Assembly (NCBI RefSeq): GCF_002214185.1
Contig: NZ_CP022161.1
Coordinates: 8,997,486-9,061,485 of the forward strand
Source: Streptomyces capitiformicae
Lineage (GTDB): Bacteria; Actinomycetota; Actinomycetes; Streptomycetales; Streptomycetaceae
Length of the DNA stretch: 64,000 bases
Direction: 5' to 3'
Part shown: piece after piece, positions 8,245 through 16,757 of the stretch
Position numbering within the stretch: the first letter of the stretch is position 1
Layout: every line of letters begins with the position of its first letter
The notes under the pieces: model-generated
Database searches by the model: none
Told to the model about the DNA's origin: nothing
The model's input: the letters and a program-made list of their open reading frames with translations, nothing else
Made by a program: the position numbers and the translations under genes

Positions 8245-8991
8245 ATGGCCCCGCACATCCTGGTCCTCGGCGGCACCACCGAGGCCCGCGAACTCGCCAC
8301 GACGCTCGTGGCCCGGCCCGACATACGGGTGACCACGTCCCTCGCCGGGCGGGTCTCCCGGCCGGGGGCGCTCGAAGGGGACGTACGGATCGGTGGGTTC
8401 GGCGGCGCGGACGGGCTGGCGGACTGGCTGCGCGAGCACGACGTCGACGCGGTCGTCGATGCCACGCACCCCTTCGCCACGGCCATCACCGTGAACGCGG
8501 CCGAGGCGGCGAGGGCCACCGGCACCCCTGCCGTCGTCCTGCGCCGACCGGGCTGGCGGCCCGGCCCCGGCGACCGTTGGCACGACGCGGGCTCCCTCAC
8601 CGAAGCCGCGGCCCAGTTGCCGGCGCTGGGCCGTCGGATCTTCCTGACGACCGGCCGCCTGGGCCTCGCGGCCTTCGCGCACCTGGCCGAACTCCACTTC
8701 CTCGTAAGGTCGGTGGAAGCCCCCGAACCGCCGCTGCCCCCGCACACGCACGTCCTGCTCGCACGCGGCCCGTTCACGGTCGCCGGCGAGCGGGCCGTGC
8801 TGCGCGAGCACCGCGTCGACGTCCTCGTCACCAAGGACAGCGGGGGAGAGGCGACCGCCGCGAAGCTCGTCGCCGCCCGGGAACTGGGGCTGCCGGTCGT
8901 CGTCGTACGACGTCCGCCGCTGCCCGAGGGCGTGACAGCGGTGCCCGACGTGCCGGGGGTACTGGCCCGGCTGGACCTGGACTCACGGTGA
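8245..8991 (+). CDS. cobK: Precorrin-6A (cobalt-precorrin-6A) reductase
   Basis: NAD(P)H-dependent reductase of 248 residues converting precorrin-6A to precorrin-6B in corrin-ring synthesis for cobalamin. The N terminus HILVLGGTTEARELATTL is the family hallmark. Further motifs are VVDATHPFATAIT and RIFLTTGRLGLAAF, and the C-terminal TKDSGGEATAAKLVAARELG forms the nucleotide-binding region. It converges with cobF on the opposite strand only 14 bp away, so the two B12 genes are adjacent but not an operon. No cobalamin riboswitch was recognised upstream. Confidence 0.9.
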   Translation: MAPHILVLGGTTEARELATTLVARPDIRVTTSLAGRVSRPGALEGDVRIGGFGGADGLADWLREHDVDAVVDATHPFATAITVNAAEAARATGTPAVVLRRPGWRPGPGDRWHDAGSLTEAAAQLPALGRRIFLTTGRLGLAAFAHLAELHFLVRSVEAPEPPLPPHTHVLLARGPFTVAGERAVLREHRVDVLVTKDSGGEATAAKLVAARELGLPVVVVRRPPLPEGVTAVPDVPGVLARLDLDSR

Positions 8992-9005
8992 CGCGCGGCG
9001 GTGGC

Positions 9006-9776
9006 TCATCCCTCCGGATGCCTGCGCAGCAGGTACGTGTCCATGATCCAGCCCTTGCGCTCCCGGGCCTCGGCGCGCAGCCGCTCGATGCGCGGTGCGG
9101 TCTCGGCGATCGGGCCGGAGACGAGGATCTCGTCCGGTGTGCCTATGTAGGCGCCCCAGTAGATGTCGATGTCCTGATCGGCGTACTGCCGGAAGGTCTG
9201 TTGGGCGTCGAGCATCACGACCACGTCGTCGACCCCTTCGGGGAAGCCCTCGGCGAGCCGCCGCCCCGTGGTGATCTGCACCGGCCGGGCGACCCGGTTG
9301 AGCCCCGTACGGTGCCGGGCGACCAGTGCCGAGACACTGCTGATCCCGGGCACGACGTCGTACTCGAAGTCCACCGCGCCCCGCTCCAGGACCTCCTCCA
9401 GGATCCCGATCGTGCTGTCGTACAGCGCGGGATCGCCCCACACCAGGAACGCCCCGGTCTCCTCCTCGCCCAACTCCTCGGCGATCATCCGCTCATAGAT
9501 GTCCGCGCGCGCACTGCGCCAGTCCCCGACGGCCGGCGAGTACGCGGTCCCGCCCGCCTTGCGGTCCCGCTCCGGGTCACGGGCCTCCACCAGCCGGTAC
9601 GACCCCTCCGGTATGTGCGCGTCCAGCATGTCCCGGCGCAACCGCGTGAGGTCCGACTTCACCTCGCCCTTGTCGAGGATGAAGAACACGTCCGTGCTCC
9701 GCAGCGCCCTGACCGCCTGCAGGGTGAGCTGCTCCGGGTCGCCCGCCCCGATACCGATGACATGAATCTTTCGCAC
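9006..9776 (-). CDS. cobF: Precorrin-6A synthase (deacetylating), CobF
   Basis: SAM-dependent C-1 methyltransferase and deacetylase of 256 residues in the aerobic cobalamin route, producing precorrin-6A, the substrate of the neighbouring cobK product. The tetrapyrrole-methylase fold is clear: KIHVIGIGAGDPEQLTLQAV at the N terminus, LVWGDPALYDSTIGILEEV as the internal GDP motif, and VVPGISSVSALVARH downstream. Start GTG 9776 (MRKIHVIG) is chosen because it lies directly before the conserved strand. A CobF-type enzyme rather than CbiD chemistry suggests the oxygen-dependent pathway. Confidence 0.9.
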   Translation of the reverse strand: MRKIHVIGIGAGDPEQLTLQAVRALRSTDVFFILDKGEVKSDLTRLRRDMLDAHIPEGSYRLVEARDPERDRKAGGTAYSPAVGDWRSARADIYERMIAEELGEEETGAFLVWGDPALYDSTIGILEEVLERGAVDFEYDVVPGISSVSALVARHRTGLNRVARPVQITTGRRLAEGFPEGVDDVVVMLDAQQTFRQYADQDIDIYWGAYIGTPDEILVSGPIAETAPRIERLRAEARERKGWIMDTYLLRRHPEG

Positions 9777-9853
9777 GCCCCGAGTCTGCCGCACACCACT
9801 GACAATGCCCGCACCGGCTGTGGGCTGGGGGCGGAGGCCAGGCAGGCCGTCGG

Positions 9854-10384
9854 TCAGCCGGGCGACGTGCCCCCACGCAACCGTGGCGCCCAGGCCCCCG
9901 CGTCCACCGCGGCCCTCTCCCACTCCACGACATCGGCCAACTCCCGGGCCCAGGCCCCCACCGCCACCAGATCGACACCGTACGGCCGTCCGCGCCCGCT
10001 CCTGGCCGCCCACTCCTCGACCGCGTCGGCCCCACGCCGCAGCAGGCGGGCGCCACCCCTGACGTTCCCGCGCGCCGAGTGGGTCAGCCCCACCGCGAGC
10101 TGGGCGAGCCCGCGCCACAGCGCGCGCTCTTCGTCCGGCCCCGACTTCCAGGCGTCCTCGAACACCTCGTGCGCATGGAACGGCTTCCCCGCGTCCAGCA
10201 GCGCCTGCGCCTCGGCGACCGTCTCCTCGGGCTTCCGGACGACCCCCTCCGGCTGCCGCTCCACCCCCGGCGCCCCGTACGGCAGCGGCCGCCCCAGCCC
10301 GTCCCGTGGTCGCGCGTTCCGCGCCCGCCCTTCCGCGTCCCGGTCCCGCCCCTGCGTCGTCGCGTCGTCCGATGTCGAGCTCAT
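9854..10384 (-). CDS. DUF309 domain-containing protein
   Basis: Conserved protein of 176 residues without known biochemical role. The N-terminal 55 residues are charged and probably disordered. The DUF309 helical domain follows, with LLDAGKPFHAHEVFEDAWKS and WRGLAQLAVGLTHSARGN containing the conserved HxxHE/W and G-L-x-H positions; GARLLRRGADAVEEWA and DLVAVGAWARELADVVE complete it. ATG 10384 is the only good start. Its 3' end is 77 bp from the cobF start on the same strand. Confidence 0.82.
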   Translation of the reverse strand: MSSTSDDATTQGRDRDAEGRARNARPRDGLGRPLPYGAPGVERQPEGVVRKPEETVAEAQALLDAGKPFHAHEVFEDAWKSGPDEERALWRGLAQLAVGLTHSARGNVRGGARLLRRGADAVEEWAARSGRGRPYGVDLVAVGAWARELADVVEWERAAVDAGAWAPRLRGGTSPG

Positions 10385-10437
10385 GCCCCGATTGTCCCTC
10401 GCCCCTCACCGGCTGCGAGGCAGCACCCGACGTACGG

Positions 10438-10443
10438 TAAAGT
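10438..10443 (+). promoter_or_regulatory. Likely -10 box (TAAAGT) of tRNA-Pro
   Basis: TAAAGT lies 41 bp upstream of the mature tRNA start, within CGTACGGTAAAGTTGTGTC. The same hexamer precedes tRNA-Gly(GCC) at 50772-50777. The matching -35 element is not clear. Confidence 0.4.
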
Positions 10444-10484
10444 TGTGTCTGCGCGATCACGCGGCCCACCCGCGAACAGCGCAA

Positions 10485-10558
<74 letters not shown>

Positions 10559-10580
10559 CTTTACGAAGTCGCAGGTCAGA

Positions 10581-10613
10581 GGCCATTTCAGAGGAGATCT
10601 GAAACGGCCTTTT
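10581..10613 (+). terminator. Terminator downstream of tRNA-Pro
   Basis: Imperfect hairpin: GGCC-A-TTTCAG pairs with CTGAAA-C-GGCC around an AGGAGAT loop, followed by a TTTT tract. Confidence 0.65.
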
Positions 10614-11461
10614 GATCATTCTTGGGGACCGGTTGGGGGCCAGCGCAGTTGGCTGGGCTGAAGCGCACCTTGACTCGGTCAAGGTGGGGGCTGGGCGGCC
10701 ACCCGGCACTCGGCGGCCGACGGAGCCCGGGTGACCGGCCTCGCGCCGGCACACGGGGCCGTGGAGGTGCGGGTCCACCTGGTGGCGGGCGCGGCGGCGG
10801 GAAGGCCGGTGCGGATCACCGGCTGGGCCTGCCGGGACGGCGTACGTGCGGAAATCCGACCGGTCGCAGGCTTGGACGCTGAGCGGGAACCCGCGCCGCT
10901 GGACGAGCTGGTGACCATAACGCGTGGACGACGAGGGCGGCATCCACGCCAGTTTGGGGCGACGGGCGTGAACTCAAGGCGTGGTTGGCGGACGGCGAGG
11001 GAGTCAGCGTACGAACCTGAGCGGCCGCCGGAGCGTGTTGCCGACGGCGGTGTTACGTCGTCCGTACACCCAGCGGCACGGACCGCTGCGGCGTCCGCCC
11101 AAGCCGGGAAGGAGATCACCACCGGGGCAGGAAGACCCGGGTCGCCGCGAGCGGGACGGGCGGTTGTTCGGCCGGTACGCGTGCGGAGGGCCCGGGTGGT
11201 TCGACCGCCTGAGAGGGGCCGGCGAGGCCGGGGCGATCGGCGTCGTGGTCACTATGGCCGACGGCGGGCGCTTCGGGGTGATCATCGAGAAAACAGCGAC
11301 CGAGGCCAGGCTGCGGGCGTGAGGGCGGTACGAGGTGCGCGCCTACGGGTGCTGATCCTCACCAACCCTGGACGCGCCCTGACCCGCTCTAACGGCGACG
11401 ACGGGGTGGAGATGCCGCCCGAATCCGTGTCCGGGTACTGGTGCCCACTTAGAGTGGTGGT
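10614..11461. other. Gene-poor 850-bp stretch with probable decayed coding sequence
   Basis: No intact gene is convincing. One plus-strand frame from about 10731 has a protein-like opening (VEVRVHLVAGAAAGRPVRIT, then a Trp/Cys and an acidic stretch) but loses coding character after about 10920. Another plus frame near 11180-11320 ends with a protein-like tail (GAIGVVVTMADGGRFGVIIE). These may be pieces of decayed genes left next to tRNA-Pro, a common insertion site. The end of the stretch must contain the promoter of the XRE-cupin gene. Confidence 0.4.
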
Positions 11462-12064
11462 GTGTCCTCAGGAAACGATGTGGTCGCACGGAACGTGCGG
11501 CTTCTCAGAGAGCAGCGGGGTCTCTCCCTCGCCGAGCTGGCCCGCCAGGCCGGGCTCGCCAAGCAGACGTTGTCCAAATTGGAGCAGGGTGCGGGCAATC
11601 CCACCGTGGACACCTTGTTTTCGATCTCGACGGCGCTTGGCGTGCCGGTGACCAGGCTGGTGGCGGAGCGGGAGCAGGTGATGACGGTCCAGCGTGGTGC
11701 TGACGTCGTCTGGAACGAACGCAACGGGTACGCCTCCCGGGCCCTCGACCACGTCTACGGCTCCGGCGTCATCGAGAACTACCTGGTGCGCATCGAGGAA
11801 CGACGCGGTGCGAACCGGCCCGCCGAGTCGCACCCGGTGGGCACGCTGGAGCACCTCTACGTCATCACCGGCCGGGTGCGGGTCGGGCCGGCGGACAGCC
11901 CGGTGGAGCTGTCCGCCGGTGACTTCGTGCGCTACCCGGGCGACCGGCCACACGTGTTCGAGTCCCTGGAGGGTGAGAGTCTGGTGCACATCGTCGTCAG
12001 CGTGCCCCGCGCGCATCCCGGGACGTCGACCTCTCAGCGCACCCACTCGGACGCCCGGCGCTGA
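11462..12064 (+). CDS. XRE-family transcriptional regulator with C-terminal cupin domain
   Basis: DNA-binding regulator of 200 residues. The N-terminal helix-turn-helix is typical of Xre/SinR types: RNVRLLREQRGLSLAELARQ followed by AGLAKQTLSKLEQGAGNPTV. The C-terminal cupin sensor (about residues 105-185) includes HPVGTLEHLYVITGRVRVGP and LSAGDFVRYPGDRPHVFES, a likely small-ligand pocket. Such HTH-cupin proteins often control nearby catabolic or transport genes. It runs toward the IclR gene and lies near the Rieske operon, so a role in that operon's control is possible but unproven. The start is GTG 11462. Confidence 0.88.
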   Translation: MSSGNDVVARNVRLLREQRGLSLAELARQAGLAKQTLSKLEQGAGNPTVDTLFSISTALGVPVTRLVAEREQVMTVQRGADVVWNERNGYASRALDHVYGSGVIENYLVRIEERRGANRPAESHPVGTLEHLYVITGRVRVGPADSPVELSAGDFVRYPGDRPHVFESLEGESLVHIVVSVPRAHPGTSTSQRTHSDARR

Positions 12065-12079
12065 CCGGCCCCGCCTCGG

Positions 12080-12916
12080 TCAGACCAGGGCCGTGCTCGG
12101 CTGCGCCCTGGTGAGCGCCGCGACGGCCCGCGTTGCCTCGTAGGCCACTCGGCGCAGCGCCGGGGCGAAGCGGGCCCGGTCGAAGCGGTGCTCGGCACCC
12201 GCGACGGAGAACGCGGCGACCGGTCGACCGCCGGGCCCCATGATCGGTACGGCGACGCAGGTGAGGCCGTGGGCGGCTTCCTGACGGTCGTAGGCGATGC
12301 CGGTGCGCCGAATGTAGTCCAGCTCGGCACGGAAGGTGGTGGGGTCGGTGATGGTGTACTCGGTGAGTTGTGGCAGCCCCGCCAGGACGGCGGCCTCCGC
12401 GGCGTCGTGGTCGAAGGCCAGCAGTGCCTTGCCGACGGCAGTGCAGTAGGCGGGCAGCCGGGCGCCGATGCGGGAGGGGGAGCGGGTCGCGCGGTGCCCG
12501 TGGAGCTTGTTGACGTACACGATGTCCGTGTCGTGCAGCACCGCGAGGTGCACGGTCTCCCGCGTCAGCACGTACAGGTCGGCGAGGTGCGGCAGCAGCC
12601 GTTCCCGCAACTGCAGGGAGACCGGGCCGTACACACGGGCGCCGATGTCGAAGAGCCGGGTGCCGAGCCGGTAGTCGCTGCCGACGCGCTCGACCATGTC
12701 GTTGCGCTGGAGTATGCCGAGCAGCCGGAAGGCCGTCGACTTGGTGAGGCCGCTGCGGCGGGCCAGCTCGCTCACACCGATCTCCCCGTCCTGGTCAGCG
12801 AGCGCCTTGAGGAGGACGAGCGCCTTGTCCACCGCGGTCTGTTGGTCGGACAGGGCTGCGGCTGTGCCGGGAGGGGGGGTGACGGGGCGCTCGAACGCGA
12901 GGGAGTGAGCAGACAT
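12080..12916 (-). CDS. IclR-family transcriptional regulator
   Basis: Regulator of 278 residues. The N-terminal winged helix (about 28-90) reads VDKALVLLKALADQDGEIGV and SELARRSGLTKSTAFRLLGI. The C-terminal IclR effector domain holds AYCTAVGKALLAF and YDRQEAAHGLTCVAVPIMGP, standard ligand-pocket segments. It is transcribed divergently from the Rieske dioxygenase operon across a 305-bp region. This is the classic arrangement for an IclR regulator of aromatic or other carbon-source catabolism, so direct control of that operon is a reasonable inference. ATG 12916 (MSAHSLAFERPV) is preceded by GGGAGCC on the coding strand. Confidence 0.9.
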   Translation of the reverse strand: MSAHSLAFERPVTPPPGTAAALSDQQTAVDKALVLLKALADQDGEIGVSELARRSGLTKSTAFRLLGILQRNDMVERVGSDYRLGTRLFDIGARVYGPVSLQLRERLLPHLADLYVLTRETVHLAVLHDTDIVYVNKLHGHRATRSPSRIGARLPAYCTAVGKALLAFDHDAAEAAVLAGLPQLTEYTITDPTTFRAELDYIRRTGIAYDRQEAAHGLTCVAVPIMGPGGRPVAAFSVAGAEHRFDRARFAPALRRVAYEATRAVAALTRAQPSTALV

Positions 12917-13221
12917 GGGGGGCTCCCGAATGGTACCGAAGTTGCTATCAAAATAGACGCGCGTCCAACATAGAAGACCGTTTCGAGGTTGTAAACGGCC
13001 CGGACGAAGCACCATCGGACATCTCGGCGTGCCGCACCCTGGCACGCCGACTGGGCCGAACGCCCACACCCCGCGTCTCCTGTAGCCGTGCCGGATCGGC
13101 ACACCCGCCTGAGCCCGTCCGAACGTCCCCTCGACCACGAACGAACAGAACGGAAAGCCGCCGTGCGACCGAGCCGATCGCTCCGCCGCCTCGACCCGAC
13201 CCACGCCGAGGAGTTCCATCG
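12917..13221. promoter_or_regulatory. Divergent intergenic region between iclR-type gene and Rieske operon
   Basis: This 305-bp region must hold both promoters. Near the IclR start there is an AT-rich patch (TTGCTATCAAAATAGACGCG, 12942-12961) containing the perfect 10-bp palindrome GACGCGCGTC (12956-12965), a plausible operator. The oxygenase start is preceded by GAGGAGTTCC (ribosome-binding site) at about 13209-13218. The operator call is inference. Confidence 0.45.
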
Positions 13222-14559
13222 ATGACATCCACGCCAGCGCGGCCGATGGATCGTCTCGCCCGCGTTCCGCACCCGTCCGTCGACGTGAGCGCGCACTTCG
13301 ACCTGGACAACGGGCTCGTCGACCGCACCGTCTTCAGCGACCCGTCCCTGTACCAGCAGGAACTGCGCCGCGTCTTCGCACCGAGCTGGCTGTTCCTCGC
13401 CCACGAGAGCCAGTTCAAGCGACCCGGCGACTTCTTCACCACGTACATGGGCGAGGACCCGGTCATCGTCGCCCTGGGCCGCGACCGCAGGATTCGCGCC
13501 TTCCTCAACGCCTGCCGCCACCGCGGCATGCGGATCTGCCGCGCCGACGCGGGCGCCACCAAGGCGTTCACGTGCAGCTACCACGGTTGGTCGTACGACA
13601 CCTCGGGCAAGCTCGTCAACGTCCCCAACCAGGGCGACTACCCGGACCACTTCGAGCAGGACCGCTGGGGTCTGGTCGAGGTCGCGCAGCTCGACACCTA
13701 CAAGGGCCTGATCTTCGCCACCTGGAACCCCGAGGCGCCCCCGCTCGCCGAGGCCCTGGGCGGCATGACCTGGTACATGGACGCCATGCTCGACCGCGAC
13801 CCGGAGGGCACCGAGGTCGTCGGCGGTGTCCACAAGTGGGCGCTGGAGGGCAACTGGAAGCTCGCCGCCGAGCAGTTCGCCTCCGACTGGTACCACGTCA
13901 ACATCTCGCACGCCTCCGCGCTGATGGTCATGTCCCCGAACGGCAAGGGCCCCAAGGACGAGATCGTGCAGACCCCGGGCCGGCAGTACTCCGACCCGCT
14001 CGGCCACGGCCACGGCTTCCCGACCCACCCCAAGAGCCGTTTCGACGACCGGGTCGTGCACGACTGGTACGACTACGACGCGCTGCGCGAACGGTTGGGC
14101 GACACCCGGGTCGAGGGACCGATGACCACCGGCCACGCCACCGTCTTCCCCAACTTCTCCTACCTCCCGGTCAACGGCTCCATCCGGGTCTGGCACCCCA
14201 AGGGGCCCAACCGGATGGAGGTTTGGGCCTGGACCCTGGTCGACAGGTCGATGCCCGACGAGGTCAAGGACGCCCAACGGCTCTACAACCTGCGGACGTT
14301 CGGACCCACCGGCATCTTCGAGCAGGACGACGGCGAGAACTGGTCGGAGTGCCAGGCCACCGCCCACGGCTTCATGTCCGGTTCCATGACCCTCAACTAC
14401 CAGATGGGACTGGACCTTCAGGCCGAGGACGGCGTGCACCCCGGCACCACCGGGCGCCTCTACTCCGACGGTGCCGCCCGCGGCTTTTACACCCGTTGGC
14501 GCGACCTGATGAACACCCCCGCCTGGCACGAGAAGCCAGGGAAGGACACCACCTCATGA
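13222..14559 (+). CDS. Aromatic-ring-hydroxylating dioxygenase, Rieske alpha subunit
   Basis: Catalytic oxygenase of 445 residues in a three-component Rieske non-heme iron system. The Rieske [2Fe-2S] centre is C98-x-H100 in NACRHRGMRIC and C118-x2-H121 in FTCSYHGWSYD. The mononuclear iron site is D222-WY-H225-VNIS-H230, with the bridging Asp intact; the third ligand is probably an acidic residue near DGENWSE. ATG 13222 follows GAGGAG. The stop overlaps the next gene (ATGA), so the three genes form an operon. No small beta-subunit gene is present, which points to an alpha-only oligomer or a beta subunit elsewhere. The substrate is unknown. Confidence 0.92.
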   Translation: MTSTPARPMDRLARVPHPSVDVSAHFDLDNGLVDRTVFSDPSLYQQELRRVFAPSWLFLAHESQFKRPGDFFTTYMGEDPVIVALGRDRRIRAFLNACRHRGMRICRADAGATKAFTCSYHGWSYDTSGKLVNVPNQGDYPDHFEQDRWGLVEVAQLDTYKGLIFATWNPEAPPLAEALGGMTWYMDAMLDRDPEGTEVVGGVHKWALEGNWKLAAEQFASDWYHVNISHASALMVMSPNGKGPKDEIVQTPGRQYSDPLGHGHGFPTHPKSRFDDRVVHDWYDYDALRERLGDTRVEGPMTTGHATVFPNFSYLPVNGSIRVWHPKGPNRMEVWAWTLVDRSMPDEVKDAQRLYNLRTFGPTGIFEQDDGENWSECQATAHGFMSGSMTLNYQMGLDLQAEDGVHPGTTGRLYSDGAARGFYTRWRDLMNTPAWHEKPGKDTTS

Positions 14560-14903
14560 GCGACACCACCACCGGCATCCAGGTCGCCTCCGTCGGCGAC
14601 ATCGAGGACGGCGAGGGGCTGCGCGTGCCTGCCGCGACCACCGGATACGGCGCCGACATCGCCGTCTTCCACGACGGTGGCGCCTATTTCGCCCTCGACG
14701 ACACCTGCTCCCACGGCAAGGCGTCGCTGGCGGAGGGCTGGGTGGAGAACGGCGAGGTCGAATGCCCGCTGCACGCCGCGCGCTTCTGCCTGAAGTCCGG
14801 CGAACCGCAGTGCATGCCCGCCACCCTCCCCGTCGCCGCCCACCGCGTCGAGGTCCGCGACGACGCCATCTGGGTGTACCCCGGTCAGGGGGCCACCGGA
14901 TGA
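14556..14903 (+). CDS. Rieske [2Fe-2S] ferredoxin of the dioxygenase system
   Basis: Small electron carrier of 115 residues that would pass electrons from the reductase to the oxygenase. The cluster ligands are C51-S-H53 in LDDTCSHGKASLAEG and C70-PL-H73 in GEVECPLHAARF, the pattern of bacterial Rieske ferredoxins such as BphF/NdoA types. Its start overlaps the stop of the alpha-subunit gene by ATGA, and its end overlaps the reductase start in the same way, so translation is probably coupled. Confidence 0.92.
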   Translation: MSDTTTGIQVASVGDIEDGEGLRVPAATTGYGADIAVFHDGGAYFALDDTCSHGKASLAEGWVENGEVECPLHAARFCLKSGEPQCMPATLPVAAHRVEVRDDAIWVYPGQGATG

Positions 14904-16114
14904 ACACGCCCCAGCGGATCGCCGTCGTCGGCGCCGGGCTCGCCGCGGTCTCCGCGTGCGACGCCCTGCGCGCCCACGGCTACGACGGCGATCTGGTGCT
15001 GTACTCCGCCGAGCACGGCCTGGCGTACGACCGCCCCCCGCTCAGCAAGGACGTCCTGCTCGGCAAGGACCGTCGCGAGGACGTGCTGCTACGCCCCGGG
15101 CAGTGGTACGACGACCAGCGCGTCCGACTCCGCGAAGGCGTCGTCGTCCAGGCGATCCGTCCCCAGCCGGGCGGCGTCGAACTGGCCGGTGGCGTGGTCG
15201 AGACGGCCGACCGGATCGTGCTGGCCACCGGCGGCACGCCCCGCGCGCTGCCCGTACCCGGCGGCGCCGACCCGGAGATCTGCCTGCTGCGCACCTGGGA
15301 GGACGCACAGCGGCTGCGCGAACGGCTGCTGCCCGGTGCCCGGGTGCTCGTCGTCGGCGCCGGGCTGATCGGCGCCGAGACCGCCGCCGTGGCCGTGGCG
15401 CTCGGCTGCCGGGTCACCCTCGTCGACCCGGTCGGTGTGCCGCTCGCCGCGGCCGTCGGCGACGACATCGCGACGGCGCTGCACGACCGCCACCGTGCCG
15501 AGGGCATCGACGTGATCACCGCGGGTGTCGAACGCATCGAGCGTCGGCAGGGCCGATTCCTGATCCACCTGTCCGGGTACGGCGGGACCGTGACCGCCGA
15601 CACGGTCGTGGCCGGCATCGGCATCCGCCCCGCCACGCAGCTCGCCGAGGCGGCAGGACTGCGCGTGGACAACGGCATCGTCGTGGACGCGGACCGGCGC
15701 ACCTCGCACCCGGCCGTCCACGCCATCGGCGACGTCGCCCGCGGCGACGGCCAACGGACACGGCACGAACACTGGGAGGCCGCCCTGCGGGACGGCGAGG
15801 CCGTGGGGCGCGGCATCCTCGGTCTGCCCGCTGTGGACGCGGGCGCGCCCTGGTTCTGGTCCGACCGGTACGGCAGTCGGCTGGAGGCGATCGGCACCAT
15901 GGCGGACGCCGAGCGGACCGTCCTGCGCGGAACCGTGGAAAGCGGAGCCTTCCTCGCCTTCGGCCTGCGCGGCGACCGAATGGTGGCCGCCGCGGCGATC
16001 GACCGCACCCGCGACATCAAGGCGGTCCGCAGGATCGTCGACCGGGGCGTCGCCGTCGACCCGGCCGAACTGGCCGACGAGAGCACCGATCTGCGGAGCC
16101 TGCTCAAGCGCTGA
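14900..16114 (+). CDS. FAD-dependent ferredoxin reductase of the dioxygenase system
   Basis: Flavoprotein of 404 residues of the BphA4/putidaredoxin-reductase type. The FAD Rossmann motif is RIAVVGAGLAAVSACDAL; ATGGTPRALPVPG follows. The NAD(P)H motif is VLVVGAGLIGAETAAVAVAL (about residue 149), and the second FAD motif is AVHAIGDVARGDG. The C-terminal dimer/ferredoxin-binding domain contains PWFWSDRYGSRLEAIG, a reductase hallmark. It completes the electron chain reductase to ferredoxin to oxygenase. ATG 14900 overlaps the ferredoxin stop. Confidence 0.93.
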   Translation: MNTPQRIAVVGAGLAAVSACDALRAHGYDGDLVLYSAEHGLAYDRPPLSKDVLLGKDRREDVLLRPGQWYDDQRVRLREGVVVQAIRPQPGGVELAGGVVETADRIVLATGGTPRALPVPGGADPEICLLRTWEDAQRLRERLLPGARVLVVGAGLIGAETAAVAVALGCRVTLVDPVGVPLAAAVGDDIATALHDRHRAEGIDVITAGVERIERRQGRFLIHLSGYGGTVTADTVVAGIGIRPATQLAEAAGLRVDNGIVVDADRRTSHPAVHAIGDVARGDGQRTRHEHWEAALRDGEAVGRGILGLPAVDAGAPWFWSDRYGSRLEAIGTMADAERTVLRGTVESGAFLAFGLRGDRMVAAAAIDRTRDIKAVRRIVDRGVAVDPAELADESTDLRSLLKR

Positions 16115-16376
16115 CACCCCGGCAGCGCCGGGGGGCCTGCCCCTCGGACCGGGCCGGTTCCGGCCGACGGGGCTTCTGTGCCGGGCCGAGCGGGGCCGGC
16201 ACAGGTGACCGCGAGACGGAGGAGGCCGTGACGCTGGCCTCTGCCGGGGTGGACGACGCGGCACGCCGGCGACCATGCCCGGCGCGGCGGCCCTGGAGCC
16301 CCCGCTCGAAGAGGCGGGGGAGTAGTGTCACGCGCCGACGGCCGGCACGAGGCCAGGGAAGTGTGTGCCCGACTCC

Positions 16377-16489
16377 CTGGTCCGGCTTGAGTCGGCAGGA
16401 CAGACCCCGGGTTCGTGGCGGCTGTCGGCACGGACCCGGCGGAGTGCTGTGCCAGGCATCTGGTCCGGCTTGAGTCGGCAGGACAGACC
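16377..16489. repeat. 30-bp direct repeat, two identical copies 83 bp apart
   Basis: Copies at 16377-16406 and 16460-16489 share CTGGTCCGGCTTGAGTCGGC followed by AGGACAGACC. The second copy ends directly before the surviving collagen-like reading frame. The function is unknown. Confidence 0.8.
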
Positions 16490-16490
16490 T

Positions 16491-16700
16491 CCAGGACCGT
16501 CCGGGCCCCAGGGCGAGCCCGGAGAGGACGGGAAGAACGGGCAGACCTGCCCGGACGGCTACAGCCTCCAGGCCCCGGCTGACGACCCCGACGCCCTCAT
16601 CTGCCGACGAGACGGCGCCCCGCCACCCGACGAGCCCGGCAACAGCGACGGCAACGGCCCGCTCGCGGCCCTCGGCCCCACGCGCCGCCTGTACATATGA
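16491..16700 (+). pseudogene. C-terminal remnant of a collagen-like (G-x-y repeat) protein
   Basis: About 69 codons ending in TGA at 16698-16700. The translation starts PGPSGPQGEPGEDGKNGQTC with Gly-x-y triplets and continues PDGYSLQAPADDPDALICRR before a Pro/Asp-rich tail and the end GPTRRLYI. No plausible start or ribosome-binding site is attached, and the upstream sequence is the 30-bp repeat. Collagen-like tails of this type occur on actinobacterial surface and phage-structural proteins. This looks like a 5'-deleted gene; the exact parent is unknown. It is followed by a strong terminator. Confidence 0.55.
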
Positions 16701-16703
16701 CGA

Positions 16704-16744
16704 CGCCCCCTGCACGGTCCATGCGGCCGTGCAGGGGGCGTTTC
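16704..16744 (+). terminator. Strong rho-independent-type hairpin
   Basis: CGCCCCCTGCACGG pairs with CCGTGCAGGGGGCG, with a short loop between and TTTC after it. It sits between the collagen-like remnant and the 3' end of the XRE pseudogene, so it may serve both strands. Confidence 0.85.
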
Positions 16745-16757
16745 GTCATGCCCGGGA

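Noticed and set aside
12942..12965. Insertion-sequence end near the IclR gene
   Set aside because: The palindrome GACGCGCGTC is short and unpaired with a second end, and no transposase gene is present.
16377..16489. Possible CRISPR array from the 30-bp repeats
   Set aside because: There are only two copies with a 53-bp spacer, no further units and no cas genes.
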